This document shows positions 51,071-60,679 of a stretch of DNA of 64,000 nt, in pieces. Numbering within the stretch: position 1 is the stretch's first letter; the number at the start of each line of letters is the position of its first letter. The notes under the pieces are model-generated. The model saw nothing but the letters and a program-made list of their open reading frames with translations, did no database searches and was not told the origin of the DNA. Source of the stretch: an uncultured Sutterella sp. (lineage in GTDB: Bacteria; Pseudomonadota; Gammaproteobacteria; Burkholderiales; Burkholderiaceae_F); contig CAJKCQ010000003.1 in NCBI GenBank assembly GCA_905198475.1, positions 10,376 to 74,375 on the forward strand, in the 5' to 3' direction. Position numbers and translations under genes: made by a program.

Positions 51071-53434
51071 TCAGGGAAGGTCGGCCGTCTTCTCGAGGTT
51101 GGGCAGAACCCGGCCGGCGAGCGTCGTGAAGCGCTCGGCGGGCGTCTTCTCGAGCATCGCGTAGGTGTGGGTGTTCGCGAGGACGTTTTTCACGTACTCG
51201 CGCGTCTCGTGGTAGGGGATCGTCTCGATGAAGACGGCCGCCTCCATGGCGTCCTTGAGCGTGTCGCGCCAGATGCGCGCGCGGTTGGGGCCGGCGTTGT
51301 AGGCGGCGGTGGCGAGCACGCGGCTGCCACCCATGTCCTCCTCGAGCATGCGCAGGTAGGCCGTGCCGAGCACGAGGTTCATCTCGAGCCCGGTGAGGTG
51401 CGCCTGCGCGAAGTTCTCGATGCCGAGGTGCCGCGCCATCCAGGCGGCGGTGCCAGGCATGACCTGCATGAGGCCGCGGGCGCCGACCGCGGAGCTCACG
51501 GCCGGGATGAAGCGCGACTCCTGCCGGATGAGACCGTAGATCCAGGCGGCGGGCAGCTGCTGCGCGGCCGCCGCGCGCTCGATCAGGGCGGCGTGCGGAC
51601 GGGGAAAGCGCTGCTCGATCACGACGAGCGCCGTGCCGCTCTTCATGCTCGTGTTGATCATGCGGTGGATGAGCCGCTCGCGCCGGGCGTAGGCGGCGAG
51701 CGCGACGGCGTCTTCGGGCGAGATGCCGCGCATCGCCCAGTTCCACTCCCGGTGGCCCTCGTAGAAGAGGTTCATCCGGTAGAAGGCTTCGGCGCGCTGC
51801 ACGGACGGATTGCGCCCCCAGCGCGCGACTTCGTCCCCGGCGGGCATCGCCGCGGGCGGACGCGAGAAGGCGTAGGGGCGTCCGAGGGCGTCGTCGGCGA
51901 GCTTGCCGTAGAAGGTGATGTTGTCGGCGATGAGCGCATACTCACGGTGCGCGAGGTCCTTGAGGCCGCGCGCCTCGAGCGAGCGCGCCTTCCAGTAGAT
52001 CCAGGTCTCTCCGCGCGCGGCGTCGGCGGGCATCGCGTCGATGAAGCGGCCGAGCGCGTACCAGTTGCCCGCACGCAGGGCCGCCCGGGCGCGCCAGGCG
52101 GCGATTTGGCCGGGGTTCGAAACGGCCGGAGAGTCGAGGGGCAGGGCGTCGCCCGCGCGCGCGAACCAGTCGTTCGCGCGAGGATCGAGCCGCGTGGTCG
52201 CCGTAAAGCCGATCTGCGACCAGACGAGCGTGCGCCAGAAGGCGCCCGCCTGCGGGTCCACCGCCGCCAGAGCGACGCGGGCCGCGTCGGCGGGGGCGCT
52301 GCGGGCGAGCCGGAGCGCGGCGAAGACGGCAAGGCGCGGAGGGAGAGCCGCGAGGCGCTTCTGGCGCCGCAGCCACGTCTGCGGCCGGTCGAGAATGAGG
52401 TGGAGCTCGGCGATGGGCGCGGGAAGCTCCGGGCGGGGAAGCGCCGCGAGGGCGCGCTTCGTCTCTGCGCCCGCTCCCTTCTGCACGAGGAGCACGACAC
52501 GCGTCCAGAGCCAGGAGCGGTCCGCCCGGGCGACGGCGTCGCCGAGCTTCCTGAAGGGCGTCTTCGAGACGGGGCTGGCGTCGCGGTAGAGGCGCTTCGC
52601 GGCGGCGAGCGCCTCGGCGCGGCCGCGGTTCTTCGCGACGGCCTCCTCGAGGTCGTAGTAGGCCTTCCAGGCCGCGACGGCGGGTTCGGTCTGATTCCAC
52701 TCGAGCCGGTCGTAGATCTTGCGGAAGGCTTCAGCGTTGAGCCGGTCCTCCGCGATCTCGAGGTAGTCCGTTGCGGCGCGCTCGGCGACGTATTCGCCCC
52801 GATGGAGCTCGATGAAGCGCTCGAAGGCGTAGTGCTCGGCCGGATCGTCGGGCGCGGCCTTCAGTCCGAGCGTGATGCGCCAGAGTTCGGCGTAGCTCCT
52901 CAGGGGGTGGCCGTCGAGCAGGGGCAGCAGCTCCTCGAGGTCCTTGAGCCGTCCCTGACTGAAGCAGGTCTTCGCCTCGAGGAGCACGTAGTCGAGCGGA
53001 GCGGGGTGCGGCGCGAGGAGCGCATCGTCGAGCGGGTCGTCCACCGGGTTTTCGATGAGGCTTGCCGTGACGCGCGCGGCCGCGTCGGCCGCCAGAGCGG
53101 CCGCTTCGGGCGCGGCGGGCGAGGCGCCGGCGAGGGGCTCCGTGCGGGTGAGGAGCGTCTTGAGCGCTGCGTCGGCGCGCCGGATCACCTCTTCGGGATG
53201 CACGCCGACGGCGTTCTCCTCCTCCCAGACGCGCGGCGCGTCTTCGCGTGCGGCGAGCGACTGCAGCCGTTCTGCGATCGGAATGGAGACGAGCCCCGCG
53301 GGCATGACGGGTGCGGGGAGGCGCGCTTCCGATGCGGGCTCCGTACCGGCCGCAGCCCCCGGGGCGGCGGCCGCATGGGCGGCGCAGGCCGCGAGCATCG
53401 CAAAAACGATCGGCGCAAGGGAAAGTCGGCGCAT
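51071..53434 (-). CDS. slt: Soluble lytic murein transglycosylase (Slt70-like)
   Basis: Cleaves peptidoglycan glycan strands to 1,6-anhydro products. The 787-residue product has a signal peptide (hydrophobic core about 5-22, cleavage near AHA), a long alpha-helical superhelix (about 100-600), and a C-terminal SLT domain with the catalytic Glu in [23 protein letters not shown] [13 protein letters not shown], and [10 protein letters not shown]. Larger than E. coli Slt70 (645). Functionally linked to ampG at 2.1 kb, which imports its products. Confidence 0.9.
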   Translation of the reverse strand: MRRLSLAPIVFAMLAACAAHAAAAPGAAAGTEPASEARLPAPVMPAGLVSIPIAERLQSLAAREDAPRVWEEENAVGVHPEEVIRRADAALKTLLTRTEPLAGASPAAPEAAALAADAAARVTASLIENPVDDPLDDALLAPHPAPLDYVLLEAKTCFSQGRLKDLEELLPLLDGHPLRSYAELWRITLGLKAAPDDPAEHYAFERFIELHRGEYVAERAATDYLEIAEDRLNAEAFRKIYDRLEWNQTEPAVAAWKAYYDLEEAVAKNRGRAEALAAAKRLYRDASPVSKTPFRKLGDAVARADRSWLWTRVVLLVQKGAGAETKRALAALPRPELPAPIAELHLILDRPQTWLRRQKRLAALPPRLAVFAALRLARSAPADAARVALAAVDPQAGAFWRTLVWSQIGFTATTRLDPRANDWFARAGDALPLDSPAVSNPGQIAAWRARAALRAGNWYALGRFIDAMPADAARGETWIYWKARSLEARGLKDLAHREYALIADNITFYGKLADDALGRPYAFSRPPAAMPAGDEVARWGRNPSVQRAEAFYRMNLFYEGHREWNWAMRGISPEDAVALAAYARRERLIHRMINTSMKSGTALVVIEQRFPRPHAALIERAAAAQQLPAAWIYGLIRQESRFIPAVSSAVGARGLMQVMPGTAAWMARHLGIENFAQAHLTGLEMNLVLGTAYLRMLEEDMGGSRVLATAAYNAGPNRARIWRDTLKDAMEAAVFIETIPYHETREYVKNVLANTHTYAMLEKTPAERFTTLAGRVLPNLEKTADLP

Positions 53435-53559
53435 GGAGATGGGCGGAAGGAGCAGAGGAGCCGGGAACAGGCGCCTAATATAGCGGAGTGATGCGGGAGG
53501 ACGAATGCGCCGGAAGGCCGGCTGCGGACCTCTCCGCGGAGAGAGTCGGAGGAGGCGTG

Positions 53560-54117
53560 ATGAGCGGGGACAAGCTGTTGGTGCGCCGCCGCATGGGCGA
53601 GCTGCGGCGCGCCGTTGGACCGGATGCGCGCAAGGGGCTTCTCGGCGCGCTCGAACGGGCGCTGCGGGACGAGAGACGCGTGCTCACGCTCGGCGTCTAC
53701 TCGCCTATCGGGAGCGAGCCCGATGCGGGCGAGGTCTTCGCCCGCTGGGTGCGGGAGGCGCCGGGGCGGTCGCTCGCGCTCCCCTGGTGCCTCAACCGCG
53801 ATGCTTCGGAGATGGAGTACCGCCGGTGGATGCCGGGCGAGCCGCTCGCGTCCGATGCGGCGGGCATCGCCGCGCCGACGGGCCCGCGCGTCGTGCCCGA
53901 CGCGCTCGTGATTCCCTGCCTCGGTTGGAGCCGCTCGCGCCGGCGGCTCGGCTACGGTGGAGGCTACTTCGACCGCTACATCGCCCGCGTGATGCAGACG
54001 AGCTGCTCGCCGCGGCTGCTCGGCCTCGGCTACGGCGTGAACGAGGTGGAGGAGTCCATCTTCGAGACGCACGATCTGCCGCTCGACCTCATCATCACGG
54101 ACGCGGGCGTCTTCTGA
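53560..54117 (+). CDS. 5-formyltetrahydrofolate cyclo-ligase
   Basis: Converts 5-formyl-THF to 5,10-methenyl-THF with ATP. The 185-residue product has the N-terminal RRRMGELRRAVGPD, the substrate block ALPWCLNRDASEMEYRRW, and the signature RRRLGYGGGYFDRYIA (about 136-151). ATG 53560 has a strong GGAGGAGG site; the frame begins at 53488 but the extra 24 residues are not conserved. It is divergent from slt. Confidence 0.9.
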   Translation: MSGDKLLVRRRMGELRRAVGPDARKGLLGALERALRDERRVLTLGVYSPIGSEPDAGEVFARWVREAPGRSLALPWCLNRDASEMEYRRWMPGEPLASDAAGIAAPTGPRVVPDALVIPCLGWSRSRRRLGYGGGYFDRYIARVMQTSCSPRLLGLGYGVNEVEESIFETHDLPLDLIITDAGVF

Positions 54118-54150
54118 CGCGGCCTCCTGCGGGCGGCGCACGGGAAGACA

Positions 54151-54186
54151 AAAATCCCGAAGAGGCTCTCGCCCCTCCGGGATTTT
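54151..54186. terminator. Intrinsic terminator between cyclo-ligase and ahcY
   Basis: AAAATCCCG pairs with CGGGATTTT, with an inner GAGG/CCTC stem. The AT-rich stem base gives T-runs on both strands, so it can stop both convergent genes. Confidence 0.85.
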
Positions 54187-54212
54187 CGGGATTTCCGGGC
54201 CGTTTGCGACGG

Positions 54213-55613
54213 TCAGTAGCGGTAGTTTTCAGGCTTGTAGGGGCCTTCCTTCTTGACGCCGATGTAGGCGGCCTGCTCGTCGGTGAGCACGGAGAGCTCG
54301 GCGTTGAGGTTCGTGAGCTGCAGGCGCGCGACCTTCTCGTCGAGGTGCTTCGGCAGGATGTACACGCCCACCGGATAGCGGTCGTGGTGGCAGAAGAGCT
54401 CGATCTGCGCGAGGGTCTGGTTCGCGAACGAGGAGCTCATCACGTAGGACGGATGGCCCGTGGCGCAGCCGAGGTTCACGAGGCGGCCTTCGGCGAGGAG
54501 GATGATGCGGTTGCCCGAGGGCAGCGTGATGTGGTCTACCTGCGGCTTGATGTTCTCCCATTTGTAGCCGCGCATCGAGGCGACGTCGATTTCGCTGTCG
54601 AAGTGCCCGATGTTGCAGACGATCGCCTCATTCTTCATCGCGAGCATGTGCTCGTGGGTGATCACGCGGACGTTGCCCGTGGCGGTGACGAAGATGTCGG
54701 CCTTGTCCTTGGCGAAGTCCATCGTGACGACGCGGTAGCCCTCCATCGCGGCCTGCAGCGCGCAGATCGGATCGACTTCAACGACCCAGACCTGGGCGGA
54801 GAGGGCGCGCAGCGCCTGCGCGCAGCCCTTGCCCACGTCGCCGTAGCCCACGACGACGGCGACCTTGCCGGCCACCATCACGTCGGTGGCGCGCTTGATG
54901 CCGTCGACGAGCGACTCGCGGCAGCCGTAGAGGTTGTCGAACTTGGACTTCGTGACGGAGTCGTTCACGTTGATCGCCGGGATGCGCAGCTCGCCGCGCT
55001 CGTGCATCTGATAGAGGCGGTGCACGCCGGTCGTGGTCTCTTCGGAGACGCCGAGGATCTTCTCAAGGCGCGTGGAGTACCAGTGCGGGTCCTTCTCGAG
55101 GTGCGCGCGGATCTGCGCGAAGAGCGCCGTCTCCTCCTCGTTGGTCGGGTGGGCGACCACGGAGGGATCCTTCTCGGCGCGCGCGCCGAGGTGGAGCATG
55201 AGCGTTGCGTCGCCGCCGTCGTCGAGGATCATGTTGGAGAAGCCCCCGTCGGGCCATTCGAAGATGCGGTGCGTGTAGGACCAGTACTCCTCGATCGTCT
55301 CGCCCTTGCGCGCGAAGACGGAGACGCCGTCCTTGACGATCGCGGCGGCGGCGTGGTCCTGCGTCGAGAAGATGTTGCAGCTCGCCCAGCGGACTTCGGC
55401 TCCGAGCGCGGTGAGCGTCTCGATCAGCACGGCCGTCTGGATGGTCATGTGCAGCGACCCCGAGATGCGCGCGCCCTTGAGCGGCTGTGCGGCGGCGTAT
55501 TCACGGCGGATGGCCATCAGGCCGGGCATCTCGACCTCGGCGATCTGAATTTCCTTGCGGCCCCAGTCGGCGAGGCCGAGGTCGGCGATGACGTAGTTTT
55601 CGGTAGCGTCCAT
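54213..55613 (-). CDS. ahcY: S-adenosylhomocysteine hydrolase
   Basis: Splits SAH to adenosine and homocysteine with bound NAD+. The 466-residue product has [30 protein letters not shown], the NAD site [15 protein letters not shown] and the C-terminal PYRY-like PENYRY. ATG 55613 gives the canonical opening [17 protein letters not shown]; the open frame continues upstream through the riboswitch and is not coding. No clear ribosome-binding site precedes the ATG, only CCTCC on the coding strand. Its leader holds an SAH riboswitch. Confidence 0.95.
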   Translation of the reverse strand: MDATENYVIADLGLADWGRKEIQIAEVEMPGLMAIRREYAAAQPLKGARISGSLHMTIQTAVLIETLTALGAEVRWASCNIFSTQDHAAAAIVKDGVSVFARKGETIEEYWSYTHRIFEWPDGGFSNMILDDGGDATLMLHLGARAEKDPSVVAHPTNEEETALFAQIRAHLEKDPHWYSTRLEKILGVSEETTTGVHRLYQMHERGELRIPAINVNDSVTKSKFDNLYGCRESLVDGIKRATDVMVAGKVAVVVGYGDVGKGCAQALRALSAQVWVVEVDPICALQAAMEGYRVVTMDFAKDKADIFVTATGNVRVITHEHMLAMKNEAIVCNIGHFDSEIDVASMRGYKWENIKPQVDHITLPSGNRIILLAEGRLVNLGCATGHPSYVMSSSFANQTLAQIELFCHHDRYPVGVYILPKHLDEKVARLQLTNLNAELSVLTDEQAAYIGVKKEGPYKPENYRY

Positions 55614-55636
55614 TTTGAAGTCTTGGAGGAAATGGT

Positions 55637-55712
55637 CGAGCGCCGTTTGAAGAGGTTTCGTGCTCGGGGCCGAGCCTCGCGGGAGATGGGTCCCGTCGCA
55701 GCGCTCCTCGGC
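55637..55712 (-). promoter_or_regulatory. SAH riboswitch
   Basis: The transcript contains CCGAGGAGCGCTGCGACGG, then GCGAGGCTCGG and finally TTCAAACGGCGCTC. CCGAG (55707-55711) pairs with CTCGG (55670-55674) as P1, and GAGCGC pairs with GCGCTC (55638-55643) as the pseudoknot. The sequences match the SAH riboswitch consensus known upstream of ahcY in beta- and gammaproteobacteria. SAH binding is expected to switch the gene on. The 3' end is 24 bases from the start codon. Confidence 0.93.
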
Positions 55713-55761
55713 CGCAGCCGCACGCGCTTCACGTACGCCCCGGAAAAGGGCGCATGAAGCG

Positions 55762-55785
55762 AAAGGCGGCATTATAGCCGCCTTT
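55762..55785 (-). promoter_or_regulatory. -10 box TATAAT inside a perfect inverted repeat
   Basis: AAAGGCGGC and GCCGCCTTT form a perfect 9-bp stem whose 6-base loop is TATAAT on the minus strand. The hexamer is well placed to be the -10 element of ahcY (start near 55764, about 50 bases before the riboswitch). The same hairpin may terminate trpS, which ends at 55822. No good -35 is present. Confidence 0.6.
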
Positions 55786-55821
55786 TCGTGGTGATTATTA
55801 TGAAAAAATCAGAGCGCCCGG

Positions 55822-57138
55822 TCAGGCCTCCTCATCCTCGATGAAGGTGAGGAGCGCCGCCGCGACGGCGTCGCGCGCGACGCCCTCGGCGAAGACGACC
55901 GGAGCGCCTTCAAGCGCCGCCTCGCCCTCCTTCTTGAGGCGTCCGACCCAGACGCCCGCGTCGCGGCCCGAGTCGAAGCCCGTCGAGACGAGGAGCTCCT
56001 CGCCCGCGGGCGAGATGAGCTTGAAGTAGAAGCGCCCGTCCTTCTCGCGGTACTGCTTGAAGACGGCCTTCGCCTTCTTTTCGGCCTTCTTCGCGGCGGC
56101 GCGCGCGGCGGCGCCTTCGGTGAAGGCCTTGAGGCCCACGGCGCGGCGCAGCTCGGCCATGAAGGGCGTGGCGATCGCGCGGGCCTTGCGGGCGCCTTCC
56201 TGCAGGATCTCCTCGAGCACCTCCGGGTGCGCCATGAGGTCTTCATAGCGGGCGCGCATCGGGCCGATCTCGGCGTCGATCTTGTCGGCGAGGCGCTTCT
56301 TCGCCTCGCCCCAGCCGAGGCCGCCGCGGAGTTCGGTGCGGAAGGCTTCGCGCTCTTCGGGCGCGGCGAAGGCGTCGTAGATCACCGTGAGCGAGGTGCT
56401 CTCGGGATCCTTCGGCTCGCCCGGGGCGCGGCTGTCCGTCACGATGCGCGCGATGGCCGCATCGAGCGCGGCGCGGCCGCCCTCGAAGAGCGGAATCACG
56501 TTGTTGTAGGACTTGCTCATCTTGCGCCCGTCGAGACCCGGGAGAACTTCGACGGCGCTGCCGCCCGTCGCCTGCGGGAGCACGAAGAACGGGTGCTCGG
56601 GCGAGGCGTAGAGGTTGTTGAAGCGCTGCGCGGCCTCGCGGGCCATCTCGAGGTGCTGGAGCTGGTCGTGGCCGACGGGGACCTCCTCGGCGTTGAACAT
56701 CAGAATGTCGGCGGCCATCAGCACCGGGTAGGAGAAGAGCCCCATGGAGACGTCGGCGTCGGGGTCCTTCCCCGCGGCGACTGCCTGGTCGACGGCGGCC
56801 TTGTAGGCGTGGGCGCGGTTGAGAAGCCCCTTGGACATCACGCAGTCGAACATCCAGCAGAGGAGCGGGATTTCGGGAATGTCGCTCTGACGGTAGAACG
56901 TGACGCGTTCCGGGTCGAGGCCGGCGGCGAGCCAAGTCGCGGCGATCTGCATGCGGCTGCGCTCGATGCGCGCCGGGTCCTGGCACTTGATGAGCGCGTG
57001 GAGGTCGGCGAGGAAGAAGAAGCTCTCCACGTCGGGGGCGCGGCTGTCCTGAATCGCCGGACGGATCGCGCCGACGTAGTTGCCGATGTGCAGGGTGCCG
57101 GTCGTGTTGATGCCGGTGAGAACGCGTTTTTTGGTCAT
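55822..57138 (-). CDS. trpS: Tryptophanyl-tRNA synthetase with C-terminal extension
   Basis: Charges tRNA-Trp. The 438-residue class I enzyme has the HIGH element TLHIGNY (about 15-21) and GRKMSKSYNN (about 203-212). It is about 100 residues longer than E. coli TrpS (334): after a helical Ala/Lys-rich linker (about 340-362) comes a domain with FKQYREKDGRFYFKLISPAGEELLVS-like content that resembles DUF1508/YegP modules. Similar extensions are known in some betaproteobacteria. Confidence 0.92.
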   Translation of the reverse strand: MTKKRVLTGINTTGTLHIGNYVGAIRPAIQDSRAPDVESFFFLADLHALIKCQDPARIERSRMQIAATWLAAGLDPERVTFYRQSDIPEIPLLCWMFDCVMSKGLLNRAHAYKAAVDQAVAAGKDPDADVSMGLFSYPVLMAADILMFNAEEVPVGHDQLQHLEMAREAAQRFNNLYASPEHPFFVLPQATGGSAVEVLPGLDGRKMSKSYNNVIPLFEGGRAALDAAIARIVTDSRAPGEPKDPESTSLTVIYDAFAAPEEREAFRTELRGGLGWGEAKKRLADKIDAEIGPMRARYEDLMAHPEVLEEILQEGARKARAIATPFMAELRRAVGLKAFTEGAAARAAAKKAEKKAKAVFKQYREKDGRFYFKLISPAGEELLVSTGFDSGRDAGVWVGRLKKEGEAALEGAPVVFAEGVARDAVAAALLTFIEDEEA

Positions 57139-57228
57139 CTTCGGATGGTCAGTGGTGAGGCGTCCTCCGCGGGGAGCGGAGGGCGCGGCAGAGATTGGGT
57201 AGAAGGGATCATACGGCCGGAACGAAGC

Positions 57229-57263
57229 GGGCGGCGCCTTCCCGCAGGGGAAGTGCGCCGCCC
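57229..57263. terminator. Strong hairpin between metK and trpS
   Basis: GGGCGGCGCCTTCCC pairs with GGGAAG-GCGCCGCCC (15 bp with one bulged T, loop GCAG). It follows metK on the minus strand. There is no T tract, so it may be an mRNA-stabilising element or a weak terminator. A second hairpin, CCCGCC/GGCGGG, lies at about 57280-57298. Confidence 0.6.
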
Positions 57264-57315
57264 GTCTGGCGTACGACCGGCCCGCCGCGTAGGGCGGGCT
57301 TCAGGACGCGGAGCC

Positions 57316-58497
57316 TCAGCTGAGGCCCGCCGCGGCGCGTAGCGCCTCGGCCTTGTCGGTCTTCTCCCAGGTGAATTCCGGCTCCTCGCGGCCGAAGTGG
57401 CCGTAGGCGGCGGTCTTCGAGAAGATCGGACGGCGCAGGTCGAGCATCTGGATGATGCCGCGCGGGCGCAGGTCGAAGTGCTTGCGCACGAGTTCGGCGA
57501 TCTGCGCGTCGGGGATGCGGCCGGTGCCGTTCGTGAAGACGGTGACGTTCATCGGTTCGGCGACGCCGATCGCGTAGGCGACCTGCACGAGGCAGTAGGT
57601 GGCGAGACCGGCGGCGACGATGTTCTTCGCGACGTAGCGGCAGGCGTAGGCGGCCGAGCGGTCGACCTTCGTGGCGTCCTTGCCCGAGAAGGCGCCGCCG
57701 CCGTGCGGGCAGTAGCCGCCGTAGGTGTCGACGATGATCTTGCGGCCGGTGAGGCCGCAGTCGCCCTGCGGGCCGCCCACGACGAAGCGGCCGGTCGGGT
57801 TGATGAGGAACTTCGTGTCCTTGAGCCATTCGGCCGGGATCACCGGGCGGATGATGTGCTCGACCACGGCCTCGGTGAACTCGGGCTTCATCTTGTCGCC
57901 GTCGGACATCTCGGGGGCGTGCTGCGAGGAGATGACGATCGTGTCCACACCGACGGGACGGCCGTCGCGGTAGCGCATCGTCACCTGGCTCTTCGCGTCG
58001 GGACGCAGGAAGGGCAGGGTGCCGTTCTTGCGGACCTTGCTCTGCTGCTCCATCAGGCGATGGGCGTAGTAGATCGGCGCGGGCATCAGGGTCGGCGTCT
58101 CGTCGCAGGCGAAGCCGAACATCAGGCCCTGGTCGCCGGCGCCGAGGTTGAGCTCGTCGTCCATCGCGTGATCGACGCCCTGGGCGATGTCGGCGGACTG
58201 CTTGTCGTAGCCCACGAGCACGGAGCAGCCGCGGTGGTCGATGCCGTATTCGGTGTTGTCGTAGCCGATCTTCTTGAGCACGTTGCGCGTGAGGCCGATG
58301 TAGTCGACCGAGGCGTTCGTGGTGATCTCGCCCGCGAGCACGACGAGGCCCGTGGTGCAGAGGGTTTCGGCGGCGACGCGGCTCATCGGGTCCTGCTCGA
58401 GGCAGGCGTCGAGAACGGCGTCGGAAATCTGGTCGGCGACCTTGTCGGGATGACCTTCGCTGACGGACTCAGAGGTAAAGAGAAATTCACTGGCCAT
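57316..58497 (-). CDS. metK: S-adenosylmethionine synthetase
   Basis: Makes SAM from methionine and ATP. The 393-residue product has [22 protein letters not shown], the ATP motif [10 protein letters not shown], and [22 protein letters not shown] 58497 gives the standard opening; a TTG at 58503 has better spacing to GGAG and would add two residues. It supplies SAM for the many methyltransferases nearby and shares the SAM/SAH cycle with ahcY. Confidence 0.95.
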   Translation of the reverse strand: MASEFLFTSESVSEGHPDKVADQISDAVLDACLEQDPMSRVAAETLCTTGLVVLAGEITTNASVDYIGLTRNVLKKIGYDNTEYGIDHRGCSVLVGYDKQSADIAQGVDHAMDDELNLGAGDQGLMFGFACDETPTLMPAPIYYAHRLMEQQSKVRKNGTLPFLRPDAKSQVTMRYRDGRPVGVDTIVISSQHAPEMSDGDKMKPEFTEAVVEHIIRPVIPAEWLKDTKFLINPTGRFVVGGPQGDCGLTGRKIIVDTYGGYCPHGGGAFSGKDATKVDRSAAYACRYVAKNIVAAGLATYCLVQVAYAIGVAEPMNVTVFTNGTGRIPDAQIAELVRKHFDLRPRGIIQMLDLRRPIFSKTAAYGHFGREEPEFTWEKTDKAEALRAAAGLS

Positions 58498-58871
58498 GGC
58501 CAAAATTCACTCCGGAGGTTTGGATGGGAGGAAGCGCTCTGCGCATTGGTCTTGGCTCCAAGCGGGAGACGCTTTAGCGGTATTTGTATTTCGCCCCGCA
58601 AGTTGTCCTGTTAACTCGGCGAACGCGCGCAATGATACAGCAGAGGCAATTAAGAAAACCTGACGTCCGAAGGGATTTTTTCGCCACCCGCCCGGCCGCG
58701 GACCGGCTCCCTGGTCACTACGCAACCATTTGAAAACAATGGAAAGTTGATGCAGACATGTGCCCGCACGCGGACGGCCGCCGCGGGCGCAGGTCACCGT
58801 CGGGCGTGCGGATTCGGGCGGCGGGGGCGGTAAAATTGCAGATTCGCCCATACTCCATTCTCCCTATCCGC
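58498..58871. promoter_or_regulatory. 374-bp divergent region between metK and lpxL
   Basis: No gene is supported. On the minus strand TATCAT (58632-58637) is a candidate -10 giving metK a leader of about 128 bases, with small hairpins (AAGCG-TCTCC-CGCTT and GCGC-AGA-GCGC). I do not recognise a known SAM riboswitch. Rightward, TAAAAT (58831-58836) is a candidate -10 for the acyltransferase genes. The stretch 58641-58680 is AT-rich for this genome. Confidence 0.4.
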
Positions 58872-59738
58872 ATGCATCGGCTACTCACGCTCGCCGCGCG
58901 CCTCCCGCTCGGCTTTCTGCAGCTTTTCGGCGCCTTCGTGGGCGAGCTCACCTTCTGGCTTGCACCCGGCTACCGCCGCCGCACGCGAGAGAACATGCGC
59001 GCGGCGGGCTATTCGGACCCCCGCATCTACGCGCGGGCGGGCCGCAATGCGGGCCGCCAGGCGATGGAGAGCGTCTGGGTCTGGTACCGCCCCGTCAAGG
59101 AGGTGCTCGGGCGCGTCGATGTGGAGCCGGCCGCGGAGCGGCTCATCGGCGAGGCGATGCGCTCGGGCCGTCCGGTGGTCTTCATGACGCCGCACGTCGG
59201 GTGCTTCGAAGTGCTCCCGGTGTGGCTCGCCGGGACGTTCTTCAAGGAGACGGGGCGGCGCATCACGATCCTCTACCGGCCGCCGCGCAAGGAGATCCTG
59301 CGCGCGGTGGTGGGCGAGGCGCGTCAGGCGCCCGGCATCGAGGCCGTGCCGACGACGCTCGCGGGCGTGAAGCACGTGATCCGCAGCCTGCGCGGCGGCC
59401 ACACCTTCGGAGCGCTCCCCGACCAGGTGCCCTCGTCGGGCGAAGGCGTCTGGGCGGACTTCTTCGGGCGGCCCGCTTACACCATGACGCTTCCGGTGCG
59501 CGTCGCAGCGCAGTTCGACGCCGTGCGCATCTTCGCTTGGGGCGTGCGCACGAAGAACGGCTGGCGGCTTGACGCGGAGTGCTGGGACGAGCCCCTGACG
59601 GGCGACTCGGCCGAGGACTGCCGCCGCATGAACGCCATGATCGAGAACATTATCCGCCGCATGCCCGAGCAGTACGCGTGGAGCTACAACCGCTACAAGC
59701 GCCCGCGGGGCGCGCCGCCGCTCGCCCAAAAGGCCTGA
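58872..59738 (+). CDS. Lipid A biosynthesis acyltransferase (LpxL/HtrB family), first copy
   Basis: Adds a secondary acyl chain to lipid A at the inner membrane. The 288-residue product has an N-terminal hydrophobic anchor (about 3-25), the catalytic HX4E motif in TPHVGCFE (about 108), the GGHTFGALPDQVPSSGEGVWADFFG substrate block and WSYNRYK near the end. ATG 58872 lies close behind a candidate -10. It is seven bases ahead of a second family member. Confidence 0.88.
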   Translation: MHRLLTLAARLPLGFLQLFGAFVGELTFWLAPGYRRRTRENMRAAGYSDPRIYARAGRNAGRQAMESVWVWYRPVKEVLGRVDVEPAAERLIGEAMRSGRPVVFMTPHVGCFEVLPVWLAGTFFKETGRRITILYRPPRKEILRAVVGEARQAPGIEAVPTTLAGVKHVIRSLRGGHTFGALPDQVPSSGEGVWADFFGRPAYTMTLPVRVAAQFDAVRIFAWGVRTKNGWRLDAECWDEPLTGDSAEDCRRMNAMIENIIRRMPEQYAWSYNRYKRPRGAPPLAQKA

Positions 59739-59745
59739 GATCCTT

Positions 59746-60630
59746 ATGACCTTCAATGAACTTTGCTCGCGCGCCTGGGTGCGGATCGTCCGCTCCTTCC
59801 GCGTGCTGCCCATGTCCGTGCGCTGGGGACTGGCGCGCTGCGCCGCAGCGCTCTTCTGGATCGCCGTCCCGAAGCGCCGTCACGTCATCCTCACGAACCT
59901 GCGCCTGTGCTTCCCGGAAATGAGCGAAGGGGAGCGCCGGACGCTCGCCCGCCGCGTCTACGTGCGCCTTGCGCGCGCGGCGGTCGACCACGGCACGCTC
60001 TGGACGGGCTCGAAGGAGGAGGTGCGGCGTCTCGTCTCCTTCAAGGGGCTCGAGCATCTCCTCAATCCGGAGAACCGCCCGGTGATCGTCGTCTCGCCCC
60101 ACTTCGCCGGGCTCGACGCCGCCGGCATCGCCCTCAACACCTACGTGCGGGGCGTGTCGCTCTACCAGAAGCAGAGCAACCCGGTCTGGGACAAGGCGCT
60201 CCTCAAGGGGCGGCTGCGCTTCTCAAACCCGGTGCTCATTGCCAAGACGGGCAACAACGACCTGCGGCCCGTGATGAAGGCGATGCGCGAGGGACTGCCC
60301 TTCTACTATCTGCCCGACATGGACCACGGCCGGCGCAACTCCATCTTCGCGCCCTTCTTCGGCGTCGAAGCCGCCACCATCCCGATGGTCTCGCGCCTCG
60401 CGCGCGTGATGCGCGCGAAGGTCCTCTGGTGCATCGCTACGATGACCGACGAGGGCTACAGCGTTGAGATCACTGCGCCGCTCGAGAACTTCCCGACGGC
60501 GGATCCGGCGGCCGACACGGCGCGGCTCAACCGCGAGCTCGAGGGCTACATCCGGCGCCACCCCGACCAGTACCTCTGGGTGCACCGGCGCTTCAAGACC
60601 CGGCCCGAGGGTGAGCCGTCGGTCTACTAG
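59746..60630 (+). CDS. Lipid A biosynthesis acyltransferase (LpxL/LpxM family), second copy
   Basis: A 294-residue paralogue with the catalytic HX4D motif in SPHFAGLD (about 119-126), YQKQSNPVWDKALLKGR, FYYLPDMDHGRRNSIFAPFFG and WVHRRFKTRP. It is clearly diverged from the first copy, so the two probably add different chains. Seven bases behind the first copy, and followed by dapF after 49 bases, the conserved metK-lpxL-lpxL-dapF arrangement. Confidence 0.88.
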   Translation: MTFNELCSRAWVRIVRSFRVLPMSVRWGLARCAAALFWIAVPKRRHVILTNLRLCFPEMSEGERRTLARRVYVRLARAAVDHGTLWTGSKEEVRRLVSFKGLEHLLNPENRPVIVVSPHFAGLDAAGIALNTYVRGVSLYQKQSNPVWDKALLKGRLRFSNPVLIAKTGNNDLRPVMKAMREGLPFYYLPDMDHGRRNSIFAPFFGVEAATIPMVSRLARVMRAKVLWCIATMTDEGYSVEITAPLENFPTADPAADTARLNRELEGYIRRHPDQYLWVHRRFKTRPEGEPSVY

Positions 60631-60679
60631 GCCGCGGCAGACGAACCGAACTTTTCTTCCTCAAGAGGTTTCCAGGGCG

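Noticed and set aside
52116..52126. GGTTCGAAAC resembling a tRNA T-loop
   Set aside because: It lies inside slt and has no flanking stems or anticodon arm.
51167..55757. Two long plus-strand open frames (51167-53491 and 53505-55757)
   Set aside because: They run antisense to slt and ahcY, and the second also crosses the cyclo-ligase gene in another frame and the SAH riboswitch. Composition is that of shadow frames.
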